DNA from: Burkholderia puraquae
GTDB taxonomy: Bacteria; Pseudomonadota; Gammaproteobacteria; Burkholderiales; Burkholderiaceae
Direction: 5' to 3'
Assembly (NCBI RefSeq): GCF_002099195.1
Contig: NZ_NBYX01000033.1
Location: 1 to 62,459, forward strand
Length of the DNA stretch: 62,459 bases
Shown: positions 25,456 to 33,533 of the stretch, piece by piece
Position numbering within the stretch: the first letter of the stretch is position 1
Layout: each line of letters opens with the position of its first letter
Translations under genes and position numbers: made by a program
The notes under the pieces: generated by a model
Database searches by the model: none
What the model saw: the letters and a program-made list of their open reading frames with translations, nothing else
What the model was told of the DNA's origin: nothing

Positions 25456-25516
25456 TTCGGTCGCCGCGACGTCGCTTCGTGCGGTTCACGGCGCGCGCGG
25501 ACGCGCTGCCTAAGCT
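25456..25516 (+). promoter_or_regulatory. HrpB-dependent promoter of the harpin-like gene
   Basis: Plus strand TTCG-N16-TTCG at 25456-25479 (followed by G and T), 30 bases, then TAAGCT at 25511-25516. It is divergent from the box at 25386-25409, 46 bases away. Confidence 0.83.
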
Positions 25517-25599
25517 TGTCGTCGAACCGCAGGCGCATGAGTGCCGTGCGCGTTCTGTTCCCTTTCCTTCAGTCGATTCACATTCATAGCGAGACGATC

Positions 25600-26142
25600 A
25601 TGAGCGTTAACGGCATTACATCGACGACCATCAACCCGTCGCAGTTCAACTCCTCGTCGACGTCGTCGAGCAGCCGCGATCAGAAGATCGACAAGCTGCT
25701 CCACGAAATCGAAGCGTTGCTGATGCAGGACGATTCGGGAGACGGCGACGACACGGACATCGGTGGCGATTCGAGCGGCAACACGCCGACCGGCAACAAC
25801 ACCCCGACGAACCACGTGAAGCCGTCGACGGACGACAAGCCCGGCGAAGACATGCGCGACGTCAAGCTGAACACGAAGGCGGGCGGCGAAGCGCTGCACC
25901 TGAAGATGGACTCGCAGGGCAACCTGTACAACGGCAGCGGCAATTCGGTCGGCGTCGTCGACAAGGACGGCAACGTGAAGCTGAACTCCGGTGCGACGAA
26001 GGAGCTGGAGCGCCTCGAGACGGGCGGCAATCCGTTCATGAACGCGAACGTCGGCAAGCGCGGCGCCGGCGGCAACATGGAGTTCACGCCGGACGAAGTG
26101 ACGGTGAGCGCGGGCGACGTCGACCAGAAGAACGACTTCTGA
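25600..26142 (+). CDS. Harpin-like secreted protein candidate of the HrpB regulon
   Basis: A 180-residue acidic protein without cysteine or tryptophan, no signal peptide, and a Ser/Thr/Asn-rich first 25 residues (MSVNGITSTTINPSQFNSSS). A short amphipathic helix (IDKLLHEIEALLMQDD) is followed by a Gly/Asp/Asn/Thr-rich linker and a folded-looking half with beta-like repeats (GNLYNGSGNSVGVVDKDGNVKL). These traits, lack of Cys, acidity and Gly/Ser/Asn richness, are those of harpins and PopA-like proteins, which are secreted by the T3SS and heat stable. A perfect HrpB promoter lies upstream. No sequence similarity to a named harpin is claimed. Confidence 0.72.
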   Translation: MSVNGITSTTINPSQFNSSSTSSSSRDQKIDKLLHEIEALLMQDDSGDGDDTDIGGDSSGNTPTGNNTPTNHVKPSTDDKPGEDMRDVKLNTKAGGEALHLKMDSQGNLYNGSGNSVGVVDKDGNVKLNSGATKELERLETGGNPFMNANVGKRGAGGNMEFTPDEVTVSAGDVDQKNDF

Positions 26143-26269
26143 CCGCGCGGGCGGCGCGGCGGGGCGGCACTGGACACGCGCTTTCGAATCGGTGCACACT
26201 GCGCGCTCGCGCCGCCGCGTCGCGGCCCGTCCAATCATTCGCGGACCGCGACGTCCGCCGGAGTCGAAC

Positions 26270-27352
26270 TTGATCGTGTCGCAACGGGCCGACGCCCGAA
26301 TCCTCGAGGTGATGCAGGGCCGGCAGGCGTGGGGCACGCTCGCGCTCGACCGCGACGGCGCGATCGTCGCGGCCACCGAGCGCGCGCATGCGCTGCTAGG
26401 CCGCACGCTCGTCGCCGGGCTGCCGCTGCACACGCTGCTCGGCGACGCGGCGGGCGCGGATCCCGCCGCGCTGTTCGACACGCTAGAACAAGGATTCGAA
26501 TTCGAAACCGACGACGCGATCCTGTGGCTGACGCTGCAGCCGGTCGAGCACGATCCGGCGATCGCGGCGACGGTCACGGTCGCCGACATCACGCCGCTGC
26601 GCCGCGCGCTCGACGAGCGCGTCGCGTCGCTGCGCTTTCTGGCGCACGACCTGCGTTCGCCGCAGAATTCGATACTCGCGCTGACCCAGTTGCACGACGC
26701 CGATCCCGAAGCGTTCGCCGCGTGCGGCGGCCTCGAACGGATCGCGCAACTCGCGCGGCACGCGTTGCTGCTCGGCCAGGACTACCTCGTCGCGTCGGCG
26801 GCGGACGATCTCCGCCAGCGCCATTTCATGCGCTTCGACCTGCGCACGATGCTGCGCGAGCTCGTGCCGAAGCTCGAAGTGGGCGCCGTCTATCGCGGCG
26901 TCGCGTTGCAGCTCTGGCTCGACGACGCCGTACCGCTGTGGTTGCGCGGCGCGCGCGTATTCGTCGCCCGCGCGCTGCAGAACCTGATCGACAATGCGGT
27001 GCAGGCGTCGCGGCAGGGCGCGCGCGTCGAGATCCGGCTGCACGTGCGTGACGCGCACGCGGAAGTGACGATCCGCGATTGGGCCGGCGGCCTGCCGGGC
27101 CTCGCCACGGATGGGCGCATCACCGATTTCGCGCCGCTCGCGAAGCGTGGCTCGATGGGCTTCGGCCTCGGGCTGCAGCTCGCCGCGCAGGTCGCCGCCG
27201 CGCATGCGGGCACGCTGTACGCCGAATCGAATCGCGGCGTCGGCACGGCGTTCGTGATGCGCCTGCCGATGCCCACGCCGGCAGGCGCGGCAGCTTCGGC
27301 CGTGCCGGACGGCATCGCGCGCTGGCGTGCGAGCGTCACGCCCGACGGCTGA
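26270..27352 (+). CDS. Sensor histidine kinase
   Basis: A 360-residue kinase with an N-terminal PAS-like segment (GTLALDRDGAIVAATERAHALLG), the phospho-acceptor H126 in FLAHDLRSPQNS, the N-box ALQNLIDNAVQAS and G-boxes (WAGGLPGL; MGFGLGLQLA). No membrane helix is seen, so it should be a cytoplasmic sensor. A TTG start at 26270, seven bases after GGAG, was chosen; a GTG at 26276 is the alternative. First gene of an operon with the response regulator and a secretin-like gene, next to the T3SS accessory genes. Confidence 0.88.
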   Translation: MIVSQRADARILEVMQGRQAWGTLALDRDGAIVAATERAHALLGRTLVAGLPLHTLLGDAAGADPAALFDTLEQGFEFETDDAILWLTLQPVEHDPAIAATVTVADITPLRRALDERVASLRFLAHDLRSPQNSILALTQLHDADPEAFAACGGLERIAQLARHALLLGQDYLVASAADDLRQRHFMRFDLRTMLRELVPKLEVGAVYRGVALQLWLDDAVPLWLRGARVFVARALQNLIDNAVQASRQGARVEIRLHVRDAHAEVTIRDWAGGLPGLATDGRITDFAPLAKRGSMGFGLGLQLAAQVAAAHAGTLYAESNRGVGTAFVMRLPMPTPAGAAASAVPDGIARWRASVTPDG

Positions 27353-27397
27353 GCGCCGGCATCCTTTCCTTTTCGCTTGACGAACCCTATTTCAGCG

Positions 27398-28147
27398 ATG
27401 TCCGAACCGAACATGCAGCGCATCGTGCAGCAGCCCAAGCAGATCGTCGTCGTCGAGGACGATCCGGTGCAGCGCACGCTGCTCGTCACCTGGCTCAAGG
27501 CCGAGGGCTACCGCGTCGAGGCGTTCGGCGACGGGCTCGACGCGCGTCGCTTCCTCGGCGACAGCTGGGCCGATCTGCTGGTGCTCGACTGGGACCTGCC
27601 CGGGATGACGGGTGAGCGGCTGCTCGGGTGGGTGCGTAGCCGCGCGCGCTCGATCGTCCCGGTGATCTTCCAGACCGTGCATTCGGACGAAGAAGACATC
27701 GTGAAGATTCTCGACGCCGGCGCGGACGATTTCCTGATCAAGCCGCTCGAGAAGCAGACGCTGCTCGCACGCGTGCGCGCGTTGTTGCGGCGCTTCGCGG
27801 CGCTGTCGGTCGACAGCGGGCGCATGCAGCTCGGCGGCTGCGTGTTGTCGCGCGCGACGCTGACCGTGTCCGACGGCAGCGCGTCGCACGCGTTCAGCGC
27901 GAAGGAGTTCGACATTCTCTGGCATCTGGCCGAGCATCCCGGCACCGTCGTGCAGCGGCAGGATCTGTTGCGGCTCGTGTGGGGCGCGGAAGCGTCCGCG
28001 CAGACCCGTACGGTCGACATGTACGTGAGCCGACTGCGCAGCCGGCTGAAAGCGGCGGGCCTCGGCTGGACCGTGCATGCGGCGTACGCGACAGGCTACC
28101 GCCTGAACCTGGGCGCGGACGTCGAGCCGGCGAATCGCGCATCGTGA
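27398..28147 (+). CDS. OmpR-family response regulator
   Basis: A 249-residue regulator with a receiver domain (phospho-acceptor D64 in LLVLDWDLPGMTG, Lys in FLIKPLEKQ) and an OmpR/PhoB winged helix (AFSAKEFDILWHLAEHPGTVVQRQDLLRLVWG; VDMYVSRLRSRLKAAG). It is paired with the upstream kinase. Its size and family are those of HrpG, the OmpR-type regulator above HrpB in Ralstonia, but the dedicated kinase makes this only a hypothesis. A TTG 21 bases upstream is an alternative start. The last codons overlap the next gene (GTGA). Confidence 0.9.
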   Translation: MSEPNMQRIVQQPKQIVVVEDDPVQRTLLVTWLKAEGYRVEAFGDGLDARRFLGDSWADLLVLDWDLPGMTGERLLGWVRSRARSIVPVIFQTVHSDEEDIVKILDAGADDFLIKPLEKQTLLARVRALLRRFAALSVDSGRMQLGGCVLSRATLTVSDGSASHAFSAKEFDILWHLAEHPGTVVQRQDLLRLVWGAEASAQTRTVDMYVSRLRSRLKAAGLGWTVHAAYATGYRLNLGADVEPANRAS

Positions 28148-29691
28148 CGCGGCGCGCGGCCACGTCGGCTGCCGCCATCGCGCTCGCGCTCGCGAGCCAT
28201 ACGCCGGCGCTGCACGCGGTGCCGCTCGCGTGGCCGCTCGCGCGCTTCGACTATCGCGTCGGGCCGGTGAGCGCCGCCGCCGCGTTGAGCGAACTGAGCC
28301 GCCGCTCGGGCGTCGCGATCGACGCGGACGCAGGCGCGTCGTGCCGGCTGGACGTGCGCGAGGCGCTGCCGCCGCTGCGTTTCGTCGACTGGGTTGCGCG
28401 CACGTGCGGACTTGCGGCGTACTACGACGGCGCGGTGCTGCAGCTCGTCGCGCCCGATGCGTTTGAGCGTGCGGCGGTGCGGCTCAATTACGCGACGCTG
28501 GCCGAGCTGCGCGCGACGCTCGCACGGCAGCGGATCGTCGACGAGCGCTGGCGGCCCGGCTACGACGACGCGGCGCGGATCGTGCGGGTCGCCGGCCCGC
28601 CGCGCTATGTCGCGCTCGTGCTCGCCGCCGCGCGCGCGCTCGACGAAGCCGCGCAGGCGCGCGTGCGGACCGAGACGCGCGCGTTCAGGCTGCATGCGCG
28701 CGCGGCGGCTGACCGCGCCGTGCGCGGCGACGCGGGCGATGCGTCGCTGCCGGGGCTCGCGACGCGGCTGCGCCGCCGGCTCGAGCAGGACGGCGTCGCG
28801 TCGCGCGCGGTGCCCGGCGTGCGCGAATTCACGGCGTCGCTGCCGATCGTCGATGCGGATGCACGCTCGAACACCGTGCTGATTCGCGACGTGCCCGCAC
28901 GGCTGGCGCGCGATGCACGGCTTGTCGCGCAGCTCGATACGCTGAGCACGTCGATTCGGATCGATGCGTTCGGCGCGACGCTCGCGCGCGCGCAGATCGA
29001 TGCACTCGGGTTGCGGTGGCGCGACGACACGCAGGCGTCCGTATCCTCCGGCACAGCCGCCCCGCGCGTGGCGATCGCGCCCGCGCCGGACGGCTGCGCG
29101 CCGATGCGCGCGCGCATCGCCGAGCTTGCCGCGCACGGCGACGCATCGATCGACGCCGACAGCTCGACGCTGACGCTCCCCGACGACAGCGCGGATTTCA
29201 GCCGTCTGCGGCAGGTGTTCGTCACGTCGGGCGACGGCGATGCGCGATCGCTCGACGCGCAGCGGAACGGATTCGCGATGCGGGTTACGCCGCGCGAGAC
29301 CGCGCAGGCGGGCCGTTATGCGCTCGACGTGCGGATCGTCGAGCGCCGGGCGGACGGCGACAGCCGCTCGGCCGGCGCATCGTCGTCGCGCGAAACCGTG
29401 GCTGGCGTGACGATCTCGGCAGGGGAATGCGTGGCGCTCGCGCTGCCGCTTTCCGCCGGACATGAGGCGCAGCAGCTCGTGCTGGTGACGCCGCGCGCAA
29501 CGTCCGCCGATCCCGTGCGCCGGCCGCCACCGGCATCGCCGACCGCGCAGGCGCGACGCGCGCCGGCCCCGGCAAGCGCAATCGCCAGCCTCCCCGAAAC
29601 CGCGAAGCGCGCGACGTTACGCGCGCATTCGTCGGCGACGCCGCCGGACGGCCTCGGCCTCAGCACGCAGACGCGCCTGCTCGGCAATTGA
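28144..29691 (+). CDS. Degenerate secretin-like protein, paralogue of SctC
   Basis: A 515-residue exported protein (signal SAAAIALALASHTPALHA) from a GTG overlapping the regulator stop. The N-domains copy those of SctC: VRVAGPPRYVALVLAAARALDE against ALVAGPPRYVELVTSVAARLDE, and LPIVDADARSNTVLIRDVP against LPVIQADPRTNSILVRDVP. The C-terminal half keeps traces of the secretin barrel order (RYALDVRIVERRADGDS; QLVLVTPRA) but is shortened and lacks the conserved IPLLSKLPLVGALF-type segment. A Pro/Ala-rich tail of about 60 residues follows. It is unlikely to form a normal channel; a sensor, decoy or SctC partner is possible. Confidence 0.8.
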   Translation: MTRRAATSAAAIALALASHTPALHAVPLAWPLARFDYRVGPVSAAAALSELSRRSGVAIDADAGASCRLDVREALPPLRFVDWVARTCGLAAYYDGAVLQLVAPDAFERAAVRLNYATLAELRATLARQRIVDERWRPGYDDAARIVRVAGPPRYVALVLAAARALDEAAQARVRTETRAFRLHARAAADRAVRGDAGDASLPGLATRLRRRLEQDGVASRAVPGVREFTASLPIVDADARSNTVLIRDVPARLARDARLVAQLDTLSTSIRIDAFGATLARAQIDALGLRWRDDTQASVSSGTAAPRVAIAPAPDGCAPMRARIAELAAHGDASIDADSSTLTLPDDSADFSRLRQVFVTSGDGDARSLDAQRNGFAMRVTPRETAQAGRYALDVRIVERRADGDSRSAGASSSRETVAGVTISAGECVALALPLSAGHEAQQLVLVTPRATSADPVRRPPPASPTAQARRAPAPASAIASLPETAKRATLRAHSSATPPDGLGLSTQTRLLGN

Positions 29692-29858
29692 TGCAAACTC
29701 CACGCATTATTAAACGACGGTCTGGCATGATTTCGACGCGCGACGACAATCGATTTTTGAAATTAATTCCACCAGTCGATTAACACGAGATTCGGCGTGT
29801 TTATACGATTTTTTTTCGATTTTAGATCGGCATGAAAAATACCGGATCGGATGCGCGC

Positions 29859-30962
29859 CTAACGATTAACAATCGATTGCATCATTTCATTCAGCTCGAT
29901 CCGATTGTAAGTCGCCCGTAACGCGTCCTTCGTCGAGATCCGGTTGCGGGCCGCGAGCGCGGCGAGGTCGTCGTTCAGGGAGCGCGACATGTTGTCCTCG
30001 CGGCGCCGCAGGAACTCGTTGACGAGGTGCAGCTTCGTCGGCTCCGCGATCAGCTTCGCGACCTGGTTGTTGTTGTTGAACAGCAGTTCGCTCGCGAGCA
30101 CGAGGCTTTCGCCGTCCGCGCTCGGCACGAGGCTTTGGCAGACGATGCCGATCAGCGATTCGGCGAGCGCGACCGCGTGCCGGTCGCGCTGCTCGACCGG
30201 AAAGAACGACAGCAGCTTGTTGAGCGCGCTGACCGCGCTGCCCGTGTGCATCGTCGCGAGCACGAGGTGCCCCGATTCGCCCGCTTGCAGCAGCGTGTCG
30301 GCTGTCTGCGCGTCGCGCACCTCGCCGACCATCACGACGTCCGGCCTTTGCCGCAGCGCCTCGCGCAGCCCGTGCGGGAAATTCGGCGTGTCGGTCGGCA
30401 CTTCGCGTTGCGAGATGATTGACTGGCGGCGCTCCAGATAGTATTCGATCGGCTCCTCGATCGTGACGATATGCGTGTTGCGCGTCGTGTTGATGTGCTC
30501 GAGCAGCGACGCGATCGTCGTCGTCTTGCCCGAGCCCGTCGGGCCCGTGACGAGGATGATGCCCTTCGTGTTGTCGAGCATCGAGCGCACGTAGACGGGC
30601 AGGCCGAGTTCCTCGAGCGGCAGCGGCTTGAGCGGCAGCCGGCGCATCGAGATCACGATCTTGCGGCCGCCGCCCGCGCGGTACACGTGGCAGCGCAGCC
30701 GGCAGCGCGTGAGGACGAACGGGCGGTCGAGCGTGCCTTGACGCAGCGCGGCTTCCCAATGCTCGTCGATCGCGTCGAGCAGCGGCCGCATGTCGTCGAG
30801 GAGCACCGGTTCGTCGCTCGTCTCGACCCAGCCGCGCGGGGTCTTGATCGTGACGGGGCGGTCCTGCTCGATGTGGATGTCGGTGAACATCTGCTTCAGG
30901 TCGATCAGGCCGAGCACTTCGCCCGCGAGATCGCGCAGCGGGGCGGCGGCATGCTGGTTCAT
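29859..30962 (-). CDS. PilT-like pilus retraction ATPase
   Basis: A 367-residue hexameric ATPase of the PilT/GspE superfamily: Walker A GPTGSGKTTT (140-149), Asp box/Walker B region RQRPDVVMVGEVRDAQTADTLLQA and the His box HLVLATMHTGSAVSALNKLLSFF. AIRNLIRE, the retraction motif of classical PilT, is not evident, so it may be nearer to the PilT-like ATPases of conjugative type IVb systems. It is divergent from the pilus operon across an AT-rich promoter region. R64 itself has no retraction ATPase, so its presence suggests dynamic pili. Confidence 0.88.
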   Translation of the reverse strand: MNQHAAAPLRDLAGEVLGLIDLKQMFTDIHIEQDRPVTIKTPRGWVETSDEPVLLDDMRPLLDAIDEHWEAALRQGTLDRPFVLTRCRLRCHVYRAGGGRKIVISMRRLPLKPLPLEELGLPVYVRSMLDNTKGIILVTGPTGSGKTTTIASLLEHINTTRNTHIVTIEEPIEYYLERRQSIISQREVPTDTPNFPHGLREALRQRPDVVMVGEVRDAQTADTLLQAGESGHLVLATMHTGSAVSALNKLLSFFPVEQRDRHAVALAESLIGIVCQSLVPSADGESLVLASELLFNNNNQVAKLIAEPTKLHLVNEFLRRREDNMSRSLNDDLAALAARNRISTKDALRATYNRIELNEMMQSIVNR

Positions 30963-31273
30963 CTTGGTAGTTCGAATGAAGGGATTGGGCGGTGCATTTC
31001 CCGCAATGAAAGAGGAAATTGAATGGTCTATTTAATTTTGCATGCAGAATAGCTTTTGTCAAACCGTTCGGGGTATATTTGCCGCGCAATAATCACTTCA
31101 ATAATGCGACTGCGTGTGTAGACCTATTATGTGGCGCTGCGTAATCCCATGTTCGGAAAGCCATTTCGGGCCGCGCAGGCGGTCCGAGGCGTCGGACGCG
31201 GCATCCGGGATCATCGAGCAGCAAAGCGCGGGGGCCCGCGGCGCACGGCAGCAGTCGAGTAACGAGGACAACC
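30963..31273. other. AT-rich divergent promoter region of the pilus genes
   Basis: Separates the PilT-like gene from the plus-strand pilus operon. The part at 31005-31110 is clearly AT-richer than surrounding DNA, with several TATAAT-like strings. No HrpB box was found here, which argues against direct HrpB control of the pilus. Confidence 0.5.
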
Positions 31274-31777
31274 ATGATGCACGGCGCTACGGTCGCCGCG
31301 ACCGCGTTCATCGCGGCCGCGCTTTTTGCAACCGATTGCGCGGCGAGCGGCCCGCCCGCCGGCACCGATCCGGCGATGGGCGGCCCATTTGTCGAGCGCT
31401 TCGATCACGCCCCGCTGACGGCCACGCGCGTCGACGTCTTGCGCGCGATATCGCCATCGGCGTCAGCCGGGGCCGCGCTGGCCACGGCCGCGCGGCCCGC
31501 GTCGCTGCCCGTTGCGGACGCACCCGTCTGGGACGTGCGCGCGTCCGACGGCACGATCCGCGGCGTCTTGTTGCGATGGGCGCGCACGGCGGGCTGGCAG
31601 CTCGTCTGGGATGCGCCGGTCGATTTCAGCATCGACGCGCAGGCGACGCTGCGCGGCTCGTTCGAGGATGCGCTGCAAGTGCTCGTCGCGAGTCTCGGCC
31701 GCACGGCGACGCCGATCCAGGCGATTCTCTATCAAGGCAATCACGTGTTGCGCGTCGTCGCGCAGGGAGCGGGCTGA
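31274..31777 (+). CDS. TcpQ/PilL-like type IVb pilus protein
   Basis: A 167-residue exported protein with signal peptide (TVAATAFIAAALFATDCAA). Its C-terminal domain (WDVRASDGTIRGVLLRWARTAGWQLVWDAPVDFSIDAQATLRGSFEDALQVLV) is the TcpQ/PilL C-terminal domain, which binds and helps place the secretin of type IVb pili. First gene of the operon; its stop overlaps the next start (TGATG). GAGG stands before ATG 31274. Confidence 0.85.
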   Translation: MMHGATVAATAFIAAALFATDCAASGPPAGTDPAMGGPFVERFDHAPLTATRVDVLRAISPSASAGAALATAARPASLPVADAPVWDVRASDGTIRGVLLRWARTAGWQLVWDAPVDFSIDAQATLRGSFEDALQVLVASLGRTATPIQAILYQGNHVLRVVAQGAG

Positions 31778-33522
31778 TGCGCGTTTTTTTCGTTCTTTCG
31801 TTACTGGCCGCCGCGCTGCTGAGCGGCTGCACCGGGCTGCGCAGCGGCATCGAGCGGGACGTGCGACGCGATTCGGACGAATCCGGCGCGCTCCTCAAGC
31901 GCGCCGCCGACGGCGACAACAGCGTGCACGCGCTGCCGCCCGTCGTCGTCGACAACGGGCTGTGGGTGTCGGCGGGCGCCGTGAAGCTGCAGAACCGCGA
32001 ACAGCTCCCCGCACTATTCGACGAGCCGGCGTCGTTCGACCGCGCGGTCTCTTCGTTATCCGAATTCGCCGAGCAGATCACGCGGCTCACGCAGGTGCCG
32101 ACGCAGGTCGCCGCGAGCGCGCAGCAGGCGGCCGCGCGTTCGCAGCAAGGCGGCGGCGCGGACGGCGTCGCGCGCGGCGCACCCGCGTTCCTCGACGCGG
32201 CGGGCGGGCGCTCGGTGCCGCCGCTGCCGCCCGGCATGCCGGGCGGCGGGTCGTCCAGCGGCGGCAAGGCGGGCAGCGGCGCGGACGGCGGCGGCGGCAC
32301 GTCGTTCGCGCCGGCGCGCATCCTGTACACGGGCGGCACGCTGCGCGGCCTGCTCGACGCGGCATGCGCGCGCTTCGGCGTCTTCTGGAAATACGAGCAG
32401 GGGACGATCCGCTTCTTCTTCACCGATACCCGCACGTTCCAGGTCAACGCGATTCCGGGCGACTCGTCGCTGAACGCGTCGGTGGTGAGTGGCGCGACGA
32501 GCGATGGCACGTCGGGCGGCTCGCAGTCCGGCGGCTCGGGCGGCGGCGCGAGCGGCTCGGGCTCCGGCACGACGGGCCTCACCGCGAACAATACGGCGAA
32601 CACCGCGGTGAATTCGCAGCTGTCCGTGTTCAACGGGCTGCAGAGCGCGATCCTGTCGATGCTGTCGCGCTACGGTAGCTCGGTCGCATCGCCCGCGACC
32701 GGCTCGATCTCGGTGACCGACACGCCCGACGTGATCGAGCGCGTCGCCGCGTTCATGACGCAGCAGAACCGCTCGCTGTCGCGGCAGGTGATGCTCAACG
32801 TGACGGTGCTCAGCGTGTCGCTGAAGGCGGGCGACGCATACGGGATCGACTGGAGCCTCGTCTACAAGACGGTGTCGGCGCAATTCGGGATCTCCAACCC
32901 GTTCACGCCGGCCGCGGTGACGCCCGGCGACCTGTCCGCGACGGTGCTCAGCCCGACGAGCCGCTTCAACGGCACCAAGCTGCTGATTCGCGCGTTGTCG
33001 CAGCAGGGGACGGTGCGGCGCAAGACGTCGGCGGCGGTCACGACGCTCAACAACCAGCCGGTGCCCGTGCAGGTCGCGACGCAGACGGGCTATCTCGCGT
33101 CGGTGTCGACGACGAACACCGCGAACGTCGGCTCGTCGACCGCGCTCACGCCGGGCACCGTAACGACGGGTTTCAACATGACGCTGCTGCCGCATGTGCT
33201 CGACGACGGCACCGTGATGCTGCAGTTCTCGACGAACATTTCGTCGCTGCTCCAGCTGAAGGAAGTGTCGAGCAGCACGGGCAGCGGCGCGACGCGGATC
33301 CAGACGCCCGACGTCGACATGCGCAATTTCCTGCAGCGGGTCGCGATGAAGTCGGGCGAGACGCTCGTCATCAGCGGCTACGAAGGCGCGAACGATTCGC
33401 TCGACGAGCGCGGCATCGGCACGCCGAAGATGATCGCGCTCGGCGGCGGCTACGAGGCGCAGCGCTCACGCGAGGTAATCGTGATCCTGATCACGCCCGT
33501 CACGCAGCGCGGCGGCGCCTGA
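31777..33522 (+). CDS. pilN: Type IVb pilus secretin lipoprotein PilN
   Basis: A 581-residue secretin of the PilN/BfpB family with lipobox LLSGC (Cys18). A long Gly/Ser/Ala linker lies at about 120-170 and again at 235-270; the secretin barrel follows, with VSVTDTPDVIERVAAFM-like N1 domain and GETLVISGYE plus REVIVILITPVTQRGG at the end. It forms the outer-membrane pore of the pilus. It differs clearly from SctC at 40886, so the region holds two real secretins and one degenerate one. Confidence 0.94.
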   Translation: MRVFFVLSLLAAALLSGCTGLRSGIERDVRRDSDESGALLKRAADGDNSVHALPPVVVDNGLWVSAGAVKLQNREQLPALFDEPASFDRAVSSLSEFAEQITRLTQVPTQVAASAQQAAARSQQGGGADGVARGAPAFLDAAGGRSVPPLPPGMPGGGSSSGGKAGSGADGGGGTSFAPARILYTGGTLRGLLDAACARFGVFWKYEQGTIRFFFTDTRTFQVNAIPGDSSLNASVVSGATSDGTSGGSQSGGSGGGASGSGSGTTGLTANNTANTAVNSQLSVFNGLQSAILSMLSRYGSSVASPATGSISVTDTPDVIERVAAFMTQQNRSLSRQVMLNVTVLSVSLKAGDAYGIDWSLVYKTVSAQFGISNPFTPAAVTPGDLSATVLSPTSRFNGTKLLIRALSQQGTVRRKTSAAVTTLNNQPVPVQVATQTGYLASVSTTNTANVGSSTALTPGTVTTGFNMTLLPHVLDDGTVMLQFSTNISSLLQLKEVSSSTGSGATRIQTPDVDMRNFLQRVAMKSGETLVISGYEGANDSLDERGIGTPKMIALGGGYEAQRSREVIVILITPVTQRGGA

Positions 33523-33533
33523 CGGAGCCGGCA

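Noticed and set aside
30963..31273. HrpB box in front of the pilus operon
   Set aside because: TTCG strings at several places here were tested for a second TTCG 16 bases away on either strand; none fits.
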